Assembly (NCBI RefSeq): GCF_004916975.1
Contig: NZ_STGQ01000003.1
Location: forward strand, 576,501-640,500
Direction of reading: 5' to 3'
DNA length: 64,000 bases
Source of the DNA: Paenibacillus dokdonensis
GTDB lineage: Bacteria > Bacillota > Bacilli > Paenibacillales > Paenibacillaceae
Shown: piece after piece, positions 7,564-15,324 of the stretch
Position numbering within the stretch: the stretch's first letter is position 1
Layout: each line of letters starts with the position of its first letter
Notes under the pieces: model-generated
What the model was told of the DNA's origin: nothing
Seen by the model: only the letters and a program-made list of their open reading frames with translations
Database searches by the model: none
Program-made: the position numbers and the translations under genes

Positions 7564-9652
7564 TTTACTGTTGACAATCCAACCCTGGATACACGAGGTT
7601 GTCAGATAATCCGGATGTGAATTTCAATCCACGCACCCACGTAGGGTGCGACTCAAGCGTGGTTTGATGCTAACCCTTATTATGTTCCATTTCAATCCAC
7701 GCACCCACGTAGGGTGCGACATAAATCAGCCACAATCCATATCCGAACATAATATTTCAATCCACGCACCCACGTAGGGTGCGACACGTATTTGTCGCTG
7801 AAGAGATCGGACGTTTCCTATTTCAATCCACGCACCCACGTAGGGTGCGACAAATCGAGAGGAGCAATAATCCATGGCTAAAAATATTTCAATCCACGCA
7901 CCCACGTAGGGTGCGACAGTAAGCCAACCGAAATAGAGGTTATTGAAGCTTGATTTCAATCCACGCACCCACGTAGGGTGCGACTGGCGAAATGATCACC
8001 ATCAAGGACGATACCGGCAATATTTCAATCCACGCACCCACGTAGGGTGCGACGGATATGGAGGGCGTCCGGATGTCGGTTCCAAAATTTCAATCCACGC
8101 ACCCACGTAGGGTGCGACCAAAATAAAAGGCAACCATACTTATTACTATCCAATTTCAATCCACGCACCCACGTAGGGTGCGACGTGTGACGAACACACC
8201 GTATAATCCATCATTTGCTAATTTCAATCCACGCACCCACGTAGGGTGCGACTGGGTCTAGATTGACACTCGTCACCGTATATGCTAATTTCAATCCACG
8301 CACCCACGTAGGGTGCGACTATTGGTGTTCGGGGATTGGTTACTAGCCATTTTATTTCAATCCACGCACCCACGTAGGGTGCGACGATCTATTCCCGAAC
8401 GTTCAGCATGTATCTGATGTATTTCAATCCACGCACCCACGTAGGGTGCGACGGATCGGCGGTGGATTTCGCTATCTCCCCGGAATCATTTCAATCCACG
8501 CACCCACGTAGGGTGCGACGGCGGCTTCGGTATCAATTCCTCAATTGTTCGTAGATTTCAATCCACGCACCCACGTAGGGTGCGACGTATCCATCATCAA
8601 CGGTATTGGCTCTAACGCCGTATTTCAATCCACGCACCCACGTAGGGTGCGACTCTAAAAACCACAAGCGTTGACCTACTACCAGAATTTCAATCCACGC
8701 ACCCACGTAGGGTGCGACAAGGGTGATCGTTTCACCCTGGTTAGTAACCAGGAATTTCAATCCACGCACCCACGTAGGGTGCGACTGCGGCAAATGCCGT
8801 AATTGGAACAATCAGGAGCAATTTCAATCCACGCACCCACGTAGGGTGCGACAACAGCGTCAGTCAATGACTTCCCAGCACCAATAGATTTCAATCCACG
8901 CACCCACGTAGGGTGCGACGCCGAGATCGGAGCGAGCTGCCGCGGTATTCATGATTTCAATCCACGCACCCACGTAGGGTGCGACTTTGAGATGTGATAT
9001 TAGTGTATCTTTTATTGTTATTTCAATCCACGCACCCACGTAGGGTGCGACAATGGCGGGGTACAATGATACCATTGCACAGCTATTTCAATCCACGCAC
9101 CCACGTAGGGTGCGACTGCACAGCAGCCGGTTGAGGTTCCGATCCAGGAGATTTCAATCCACGCACCCACGTAGGGTGCGACCGATTGCGGTTAGTAGCA
9201 TGTCGGTGACATTCAATTTCAATCCACGCACCCACGTAGGGTGCGACACCTTCACCCGATGAAGCCAACACGGATAAAGACGGATTTCAATCCACGCACC
9301 CACGTAGGGTGCGACCCACCTTTGGAGGATACCTGTGTAACCTTCATCGATTTCAATCCACGCACCCACGTAGGGTGCGACGCCCATTTCTCACCCCATC
9401 TCGTGCTAGAAATCGGACTATTTCAATCCACGCACCCACGTAGGGTGCGACCCGAAAGTGGTGTCAAAGATAAGCACTAATATAATATTTCAATCCACGC
9501 ACCCACGTAGGGTGCGACAGAGAATTTTTTGATAGCATAAATCATGATCATTGTATTTCAATCCACGCACCCACGTAGGGTGCGACCCCGGCCTCCATAA
9601 TTTTGGCACAGGCGTTGCTTATTTCAATCCACGCACCCACGTAGGGTGCGAC

Positions 9653-9819
9653 TCCGATTTTAAAGCAAAAAATCTCAAATAATCGGATTTCAATCTAGAA
9701 ATAACGATAAATTCATCTAACAATGTCGAAAACACTTACTTAAATTGTAAAATAAATCTTTTTTTGATATTTTCTCGGTGCGAATCCCCCTAGAAAATCA
9801 TGTTCGCTTCTCATTCGCA
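9653..9819 (-). promoter_or_regulatory. Leader of CRISPR array 1
   Basis: AT-rich segment between the leader-proximal repeat and the cas2 stop. It shares with the array 2 leader the repeat-adjacent TCCGATTTT, an AATTGTAA (minus-strand TTACAATT, possible -10), and two arms GTGCGAAT (9778-9785) and ATTCGCAC (9813-9820) placed 35 bases apart. A ten-base repeat-like piece, ATTTCAATCT, lies at 9687, one repeat period from the last repeat. It should contain the pre-crRNA promoter and the site for adding new spacers. Confidence 0.8.
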
Positions 9820-10110
9820 CTACAAAATCAATGGACCCTCTAGATCCATAGATTCCTTAATACCTACATGCTCTACTTTGCTTTTGTAATTGTTGCCTAT
9901 CTGATAAAATCTAAGGCTGTCTTCTTCTTGGTCAATGACATCGATCAGTTTCATTTTCAATACCGCAAACTGCGTAGAATCTACGATGCATTCAAATACA
10001 GAATGCTGAACACGTTGGCCGTAGTCTTGGCATATTTTTGATACTTTGCGCAATCTACGCTGCCCTTCGCTGCTCATTGTACTTACATCATACGTAATGA
10101 GGACAAGCAT
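9820..10110 (-). CDS. cas2: CRISPR-associated endonuclease/integration subunit Cas2
   Basis: A protein of 96 residues starting MLVLITYDVST, the usual I-C Cas2 beginning with a ferredoxin-like fold and the conserved Asp after the first strand. ATG 10110 lies six bases after GTAGGTG; a GTG at 10119, directly after the cas1 stop, is a possible longer start. Cas2 dimers bridge two Cas1 dimers in the adaptation complex that inserts new spacers at the leader end. It is the last gene of the cas operon. Its stop touches the outer arm of the leader dyad, so the leader begins immediately downstream. Confidence 0.96.
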   Translation of the reverse strand: MLVLITYDVSTMSSEGQRRLRKVSKICQDYGQRVQHSVFECIVDSTQFAVLKMKLIDVIDQEEDSLRFYQIGNNYKSKVEHVGIKESMDLEGPLIL

Positions 10111-10119
10111 ACACTGCAC

Positions 10120-11151
10120 CTACTTCCATAGAAATGGAGGATACTCATCAAGATCATTGCGCAAATAGCGCGCTAATAACAAGGCCTGTGCATGTGGAAC
10201 TAATCCCCAAGAGATTCTCTCACCTAAATAGGGATGTGTAATCTTCTCTTGCTTTTTATTTTGCCAAGCGGTCAGAAACTTCTTTCTACCCTCATCTGTC
10301 ATGATAACTGCTCCATTTTCTTTACGGACAAAGTCTTCTTTATTCATCACCTTTTTATTAACGAGAGACAAAACGAACCTATCCGCATACACACCGCGTA
10401 GTTCCTCCATCAGATCTAGCGCCATTGAAGCACGGCCAGGACGATCCCGATGTAAAAATCCGACATACGCGTCCAATCCAACTCCCTCTAATGCAGATGC
10501 TGTATCATTAGCCAAAAGGGTATATGCAAGCGATAGCATGGCATTCACGTTATCAAGGGGAGGTCTACGAGATCGGCCACGGAAATAAAACTCCTCTTTT
10601 TGCTGCAAAATCATCTGATCAAACAGCTTATTGTAAATTAATGCCGCTTGCCCCTCTAGTCCCCTGATTCGCTCCAAATCTTCACATTCTTTAATACTCA
10701 TCATGATGGAAGACAATTGCCGGGAGGATGCTTTAAACTCCCCTATATCCACACGAAGAGGGTAATCTCGGGTCATTCGCTCAAGAATCCATTTATGGTT
10801 ATAAATTTTACCTATGATAAAATTACGGGCAATCTTCGCTGAAAGGTTCTCACTTTCCGATACCAGACATTGCTTTTTTCGCAAAATTACATTTCCCTTG
10901 CTCGCACCGATCACTCTTGCTAGAAACCGACCGTTCATCGTCATGAACACAATCGAGATGTTTCTTTCTGCGCAGTAGCCCATAAATGCTGGGCTTGCCC
11001 CTGTGTAGCCGAAAGCGACAATCGACTCCAGATTATGCAGGGGAAGCCTACCCAGCTTCTCCTGTTCCTTCAATAAAACAATATTGTCACCATCGAGCGA
11101 TAAATACACATCTGGTTGTGTAACAAACAACGTGTTTAAGAGTTTTTTCAT
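10120..11151 (-). CDS. cas1: CRISPR-associated integrase Cas1 (type I-C)
   Basis: A protein of 343 residues. An N-terminal beta domain (about 1-85) is followed by the helical catalytic domain. Metal-binding residues are visible: Glu166 in GLEGQAA, His234 in GFLHRDRPGR and an acidic residue near 246-249 in ALDLMEELR. With Cas2 it catalyses integration of prespacers into the array. It overlaps the end of cas4 by four bases (ATGA) and ends nine bases before the cas2 ATG, so these three adaptation genes are translationally linked. Length and residues are normal; it looks functional. Confidence 0.97.
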   Translation of the reverse strand: MKKLLNTLFVTQPDVYLSLDGDNIVLLKEQEKLGRLPLHNLESIVAFGYTGASPAFMGYCAERNISIVFMTMNGRFLARVIGASKGNVILRKKQCLVSESENLSAKIARNFIIGKIYNHKWILERMTRDYPLRVDIGEFKASSRQLSSIMMSIKECEDLERIRGLEGQAALIYNKLFDQMILQQKEEFYFRGRSRRPPLDNVNAMLSLAYTLLANDTASALEGVGLDAYVGFLHRDRPGRASMALDLMEELRGVYADRFVLSLVNKKVMNKEDFVRKENGAVIMTDEGRKKFLTAWQNKKQEKITHPYLGERISWGLVPHAQALLLARYLRNDLDEYPPFLWK

Positions 11152-11807
11152 TCTCTAATTTTCCCCTCAACATAACTTCTGACTGACCGCTTGCTCATGA
11201 CCTCCGGCAAACAAATCGAATGAAGAGAGCAGCTTTGGCAAAAGGGACCTGTTTTCACTTTAGGTGTATGACTCCGTTTATAATAATCCTGCATTTCAGT
11301 GACAATGGACTTCACTTTATCTTTTATATCCTCTGTTAGCTGCACTTCAACCCGGTGTTTGATTTCATTATAAAATAAATAGCCGGTTTCGATCCTGCAC
11401 AGCAGCATTTCTTCCAAACATAAGGCTTGTGCCGCTAACTGCAACACATCTGCATCGCTAACTTTTGGTTTACCCCTTTTGTACTCCACGGGATACGCTA
11501 TATACTTCCCTTCGGCCCCATGGATTTCAACACCATCATTGTCTTGGAGAAATTCTACCACATCACAAATGCCCGTAATCTGGAGCTCCTCTGACTTCAC
11601 AGGCATTGCGCGCACGGTAAGCTTGTCACCCCGCTTCTCTCTGACAAAAGGCTGATCTGCCTTGCGATGAAGATGCTGACCTTCCACGGTTCGCACATTC
11701 TCTTCCCATTGTTGTTCAATATGAATAAGCGCCCACTGGCGTTTACAAAATTCAAAGTGCTGGATACCAGAAAGCATCAAGTAATGCTCATCTTCATTAG
11801 CGTCCAT
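11148..11807 (-). CDS. cas4: CRISPR-associated exonuclease Cas4
   Basis: A protein of 219 residues if started at ATG 11807 (MDANEDEHYLMLSG); a TTG at 11819 is in frame. The RecB-type nuclease core shows Asp in TGICDVVEF and the E-x-K pair in VEYKRGK. Four cysteines fit a 4Fe-4S cluster: one in HFEFCKRQW near the start and three near the end (GPFCQSCSLHSIC). In type I-C, Cas4 trims prespacers and enforces PAM-correct integration together with Cas1-Cas2. The start lies inside the last codons of cas7 and has no clear ribosome site, which implies translational coupling. Confidence 0.96.
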   Translation of the reverse strand: MDANEDEHYLMLSGIQHFEFCKRQWALIHIEQQWEENVRTVEGQHLHRKADQPFVREKRGDKLTVRAMPVKSEELQITGICDVVEFLQDNDGVEIHGAEGKYIAYPVEYKRGKPKVSDADVLQLAAQALCLEEMLLCRIETGYLFYNEIKHRVEVQLTEDIKDKVKSIVTEMQDYYKRSHTPKVKTGPFCQSCSLHSICLPEVMSKRSVRSYVEGKIRE

Positions 11808-12660
11808 CGACAGTATCAATCTTTAAACCGGCTAGCTCGTTTACTTCAATCGAATAATCCTCAAAGGTTCTTGGTTCATCCGTCCGTGATTTCACGGTTA
11901 AAGAACGATGCACTTTAGCCGATGAGTATTGTCCCAGTCTGGAGTTGTGTTCCCACCAATACACTTTATGGACTTCCATGCTTCCTTCTGGCCTTGCGGA
12001 GGACAGGTCATTTTCAAAAAGAGTGCACAGTGCTTGTTTGATCTTCTCCGCATCCTCGTTCGTGAATCCGGTTTTCTCAGCCAGTTGCGTATTAATACTT
12101 CCGTAAAAAACATAAAGGCCAAAATCCACGCGATGCTTCATGCCCATGGTATCGGATCCTCTGTCTTTGCCTGGCTCAGAGTTGACGCTTTTCGTAATCT
12201 GCATGCTTGTAATATCAATCGGATCCACGCTTTTAGCTGTGTGGATGGATACCGGCCCTCTTACACCTACAGAGACGCCCCCTCCACTTCCTGTTCCTTT
12301 GAAAGCAAACACTTGACCGAAACTGCGAACATCCAGCCACTCCTGGCAAGCAATCCGAGCAAATTCATCGCTTGAACTCGTTTTAGATTTTAAAATTTGA
12401 TTCAGTTCCGCATTGCCGTCCGCTCGCTCTCTTAAACTATTATATGCATCGGTCTTACGGTCATTTGATTGTACAAAAATAGATTCGCCTATGTCCTGTA
12501 GACGATTTCTGATTTTCCGTTTGATTGCCACGTCAGATATTTCCCCGTAACCATCGTAATTCTGTCTCGGACGATTTCCATTCAAGGGGTCTCCATTGGG
12601 ATTGGCGGTATTCACTGACAAGACAACCGCAAAATCAATTTTATGATCCAAAATGCTCAT
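11797..12660 (-). CDS. cas7: Type I-C Cascade backbone protein Cas7c (Csd2)
   Basis: A protein of 287 residues with the Csd2 hallmark near the start (SVNTANPNGDPLNGNRPRQN) and a Gly-rich loop (FKGTGSGGGVSVGVRGPVS). Several copies polymerise along the crRNA to form the Cascade filament. The RRM-like palm is expected at residues 5-200. It starts two bases after the cas8c stop and overlaps the cas4 start by eleven bases. Nothing looks damaged. Confidence 0.96.
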   Translation of the reverse strand: MSILDHKIDFAVVLSVNTANPNGDPLNGNRPRQNYDGYGEISDVAIKRKIRNRLQDIGESIFVQSNDRKTDAYNSLRERADGNAELNQILKSKTSSSDEFARIACQEWLDVRSFGQVFAFKGTGSGGGVSVGVRGPVSIHTAKSVDPIDITSMQITKSVNSEPGKDRGSDTMGMKHRVDFGLYVFYGSINTQLAEKTGFTNEDAEKIKQALCTLFENDLSSARPEGSMEVHKVYWWEHNSRLGQYSSAKVHRSLTVKSRTDEPRTFEDYSIEVNELAGLKIDTVDGR

Positions 12661-12662
12661 AT

Positions 12663-13055
12663 TTATCTCTCCTCTTCATAAGATGCTTCGACTGCATCTT
12701 CCGTTTTATCTTTCTTTTGATAGAGTTCATGCCGCTGACTGTAAAATCCTAATAAGTATTTTCCGGACAAAGGCTTGTTATTAAAATCTTCTATTTCAAA
12801 TCTGGAAGCTACTTCATCGATGATTTTAGATAAATAGCTGCCTTTCATACCCAATCGAGCCTGGTAGGGTTGCAAACTCTCTTGAATAGTCTTCCAGGTC
12901 CTAGCGGGGTGTTTTGAAAATGAATTCATATACCGAATCGCATTACTCGAACGTGTTTCTTCCGATCCCAAGGCACGTCTTTCCAATACATCCGCCACCG
13001 CCAGCAAGCGACCAAACAAGTAATCACGGTCATTGTTCTTCATATCTAATGCCAA
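12663..13055 (-). CDS. cas11c: Internal small subunit Cas11c, translated from within cas8c
   Basis: Inside cas8c an AGGAGG (13064-13069) stands exactly eight bases before an in-frame TTG at 13053-13055. The product would be 130 residues, beginning at the Leu codon of QLALDMKNNDRDYLFGRLLA and ending at the cas8c stop. Independent translation of Cas11 from the 3' part of cas8c is established for type I-C systems, and this position and length fit. The protein would be all-helical and form the inner belly of Cascade. An internal Shine-Dalgarno this strong inside an ordinary coding region is unlikely by chance. A slightly later ATG at MKNNDRD is an alternative start. Confidence 0.75.
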   Translation of the reverse strand: MALDMKNNDRDYLFGRLLAVADVLERRALGSEETRSSNAIRYMNSFSKHPARTWKTIQESLQPYQARLGMKGSYLSKIIDEVASRFEIEDFNNKPLSGKYLLGFYSQRHELYQKKDKTEDAVEASYEEER

Positions 13056-14582
13056 TTGAAATCCCTCCTGTCGGTTAATCAAGGCACATGCAATGCTAAG
13101 CGTCTTCTCCCATTCCCATTTCTCCACCGATAAAGGACTGGATGCGTGGTGAAACGCACTGTTCACAATATCTTGTGGAATCCGAATGTCGTCGATAATA
13201 CAAGGCACCATGCGCTCCATGATTCCTTTGACGATTTTATCGCTTGCCCTTGGCCCATATGCAGCAAATGCAATATCCTTAGTGGATGGAGCTCCGTAAA
13301 ACTGGACAAATTCCCCCTGCTCATTTTTTCGATAACGGTGAAGCCATACACAGGAAGAATGCCACTTCGCGAGCCTGTCCAAATAAAGTTCTTTGTTCAT
13401 ATTTCGGTAGTACAGCACGGCCATACGCCCCGTGGTTGCCGAATCCAGTACTATAATATTGACTTCCGATCTGAAAAGCTGTTCGGACTTCGGGCCTAAC
13501 TTATTTTTATAGCCATCCAGTGCTTTAGCTACCTCAGTCGCAAGCGCTTGATTCGTATTGGACTTCATAATGGCAACAGGAATAGCTTCAGGATCCAATG
13601 AAAAGGTGTCTTCCGTAGGGTCTGGAAGATCAAGCGCATCATTCCCCCACACCAGAAACACCCGTTGGTCAATAATTTTCCCTTGTCGGTTCACCAGCCA
13701 CTTCAATGCGTTATGGGCTTTTTGCGATACGTCATAGCTGATGCTAGCAGCGTCTCTGCTCTCTTTAAAACGGCCTCTAAATGTAAATCCGGACGTATCG
13801 TTTGCCGAAATCAGCTTGGCTTTATCTGCCGCATTTCGGATCTTATTCGCATGTTTGTCCGTACTTGGCAGCATTTTTCCTGTAACATAGCAAAGATCCT
13901 CCCCGCCCAAATGCTCCCGGTAATAGCGGATGAACGAATCGTACATCTCTGCATCCTTCCACACTTTCGTTAAGATGCGGCGAGGAGAGTATACATTAAA
14001 CCGGATAAAAGCACTGTCTTGTTCGCCCACCAGCACACTGAAGATCCCTGGTCTCTCTGGATACAATAATTCGTATTTCTTATCCCATTTTGCAATGAGA
14101 CGGTTATCCTCATCGACACAGAGAATGTTGTGTGCTGCTAAATCCTGAATTAATTGCTTCTTGCTTAAATAGTTATAAATACTTTTTACTTTGGGATGCG
14201 CGTGTGGCGACTCCGCCCAGTTCTGAAGTTCTTGTATGTAGGTTGCAAAAGGCTCGTCTTCCTTAACTTTGCCGCCGTAAGCCCTGAAATCACCCGCCAC
14301 GTAGCTTAACTTATCATGGAGTGGATAAGGAGCTATCACAGCCCCTGCCCGGCTCGCTGACTTTTCTGTACTTGGAATCAACGTACTCGCATCACACTTG
14401 TCAATGACCTCAGCGGAATGAAATTCGCCATCCTCTGTGATTTCCACTTCAATATGTGCGTTTTGGGTCGTATGCGAGACGGGCAGCAGCGTATATTCAC
14501 GATCGTTGTTTTTCTTTTCTATGACGCCCACTAGATCCAAATTTGATTCATACGTCTCATATAAGTTCAACAACCAGCTCAT
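12663..14582 (-). CDS. cas8c: Type I-C Cascade large subunit Cas8c (Csd1)
   Basis: A protein of 639 residues beginning MSWLLNLYETYESN behind a perfect GGAGGTCAATCC site; the longer frame to 14603 is not needed. The start overlaps the cas5c stop (ATGA). Family pieces include the N-terminal LLPVSHTTQNAHIEVEI region and ICVDEDNRLIAKW in the middle. Cas8c recognises the PAM and positions target DNA. The C-terminal 130 residues are also translated separately, in my reading, from an internal TTG (see the Cas11c entry). The gene is intact. Confidence 0.96.
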   Translation of the reverse strand: MSWLLNLYETYESNLDLVGVIEKKNNDREYTLLPVSHTTQNAHIEVEITEDGEFHSAEVIDKCDASTLIPSTEKSASRAGAVIAPYPLHDKLSYVAGDFRAYGGKVKEDEPFATYIQELQNWAESPHAHPKVKSIYNYLSKKQLIQDLAAHNILCVDEDNRLIAKWDKKYELLYPERPGIFSVLVGEQDSAFIRFNVYSPRRILTKVWKDAEMYDSFIRYYREHLGGEDLCYVTGKMLPSTDKHANKIRNAADKAKLISANDTSGFTFRGRFKESRDAASISYDVSQKAHNALKWLVNRQGKIIDQRVFLVWGNDALDLPDPTEDTFSLDPEAIPVAIMKSNTNQALATEVAKALDGYKNKLGPKSEQLFRSEVNIIVLDSATTGRMAVLYYRNMNKELYLDRLAKWHSSCVWLHRYRKNEQGEFVQFYGAPSTKDIAFAAYGPRASDKIVKGIMERMVPCIIDDIRIPQDIVNSAFHHASSPLSVEKWEWEKTLSIACALINRQEGFQLALDMKNNDRDYLFGRLLAVADVLERRALGSEETRSSNAIRYMNSFSKHPARTWKTIQESLQPYQARLGMKGSYLSKIIDEVASRFEIEDFNNKPLSGKYLLGFYSQRHELYQKKDKTEDAVEASYEEER

Positions 14583-15298
14583 GGATTGACCTCCTCTCCC
14601 CACTTGGTTAACAGCTCATCGGCAGACACCACATTAGTTTCATCAAAATGTTTTGGCTTCATATCTGAAATTTTGCGCACCTGTGTGCACTGATCCGGCC
14701 GCGGAAATGTAATCACGCCATCTTTCATAACAGGATTCCATAAACGCACTTCCATTTGGTCTCTGCCCGTTTCATCCGGGTAGTTAATGCCATGTACCAT
14801 CGTGCCCATGTGGATATCGCCATAGCCATCATAAAATCCTTTATTCTCTCCAAAAGTGCAAGGTTCCACATACCCTTGACATTCCCGTGCACCTAGGAAG
14901 ATATCTCTGCGACCTCCCGCCACAAGAGAACGTTTGAGAATGTTATGATGCTTATTTTCGTTACGGTCAAAGGCCATATCCGGACGGTTCATGTTGAATT
15001 CAAAGTGAGCTCTCACTTGGTATACCGGTTCTTTCAAATACGTGTAATTGGCGAGTGTATTTCCTCCGCTATAATCCATTGGCCGAATACCCTTGGACTC
15101 CATACGGATCGGGCTCATAATGCGAACCTCGTCGACAATGAATATTAAAGTCGGTTTCCAATAAACACTTTCAATGATTCCTTTGATTGCTTGGTACGTA
15201 GGTACCTGATATGAAAGCTTCTCCCCTCCAAGTTTCGTTAAAGGATCCGTGAACAGTGCATAATCGCCGTAAACGACAAAATCAATGGAGTTTCTCAT
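14579..15298 (-). CDS. cas5c: Type I-C crRNA-processing protein Cas5c (Cas5d)
   Basis: A protein of 239 residues from ATG 15298 behind AAAGGAGGTGAATCT; the frame extends to 15316 without need. In type I-C, Cas5 replaces Cas6 as the repeat endonuclease. The family's catalytic Lys-His region is visible as NENKHHNILKRS, and the conserved SYQVPTYQAIKGIIESVYWK helix lies near the start. It cuts pre-crRNA at the base of the repeat stem and stays bound to the 5' handle in Cascade. Its stop overlaps the cas8c start. Confidence 0.96.
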   Translation of the reverse strand: MRNSIDFVVYGDYALFTDPLTKLGGEKLSYQVPTYQAIKGIIESVYWKPTLIFIVDEVRIMSPIRMESKGIRPMDYSGGNTLANYTYLKEPVYQVRAHFEFNMNRPDMAFDRNENKHHNILKRSLVAGGRRDIFLGARECQGYVEPCTFGENKGFYDGYGDIHMGTMVHGINYPDETGRDQMEVRLWNPVMKDGVITFPRPDQCTQVRKISDMKPKHFDETNVVSADELLTKWGEEVNP

Positions 15299-15324
15299 AG
15301 ATTCACCTCCTTTCAAAATATCTA

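Larger units (their letters stand above)
6370..7593 (+). mobile_element. IS3-family insertion sequence (IS150-like) inside a CRISPR spacer
   Basis: About 1.22 kb with two overlapping-phase reading frames. The ends are imperfect inverted repeats: TCTACACTTAGTTGGA at the left and, reverse-complemented, TGTATCCAGGGTTGGA at the right. The dinucleotide CG flanks both ends and could be a short target duplication. Excising the element and one CG leaves a spacer of 33 bases between repeats at 6330 and 7621, which supports these limits. Exact ends are uncertain by a few bases. Confidence 0.85.
6265..9652 (-). CRISPR. CRISPR array 1 (type I-C), 33 repeats, one spacer split by an IS
   Basis: Thirty-three essentially identical 32-base repeats. 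On the plus strand each begins ATTTCAATCC and ends GTAGGGTGCGAC, with the stem GCACCC/GGGTGC and loop ACGTA. Starts include 6265, 6330, 7621, 7689, 7754, 7820, continuing to 9555 and 9621. Spacers are 33-38 bases. Known I-C repeats end in GATTGAAAT in the crRNA direction, so this array is read on the minus strand with its leader on the right, after cas2. The second spacer slot is interrupted by the IS3 element at 6370-7593; removing it and one CG copy restores a 33-base spacer. The left (oldest) end lacks decayed repeats and joins a kinase fragment directly. All open frames over the array are repeat artefacts. Confidence 0.98.

Noticed and set aside
7726..9480. Many open frames across array 1 (for example repeats of VAPYVGAWIEI, FQSTHPRRVR, NPRTHVGCD)
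   Set aside because: They are translations of the CRISPR repeat in three phases; such false proteins are well known and have no ribosome sites or variation typical of genes.
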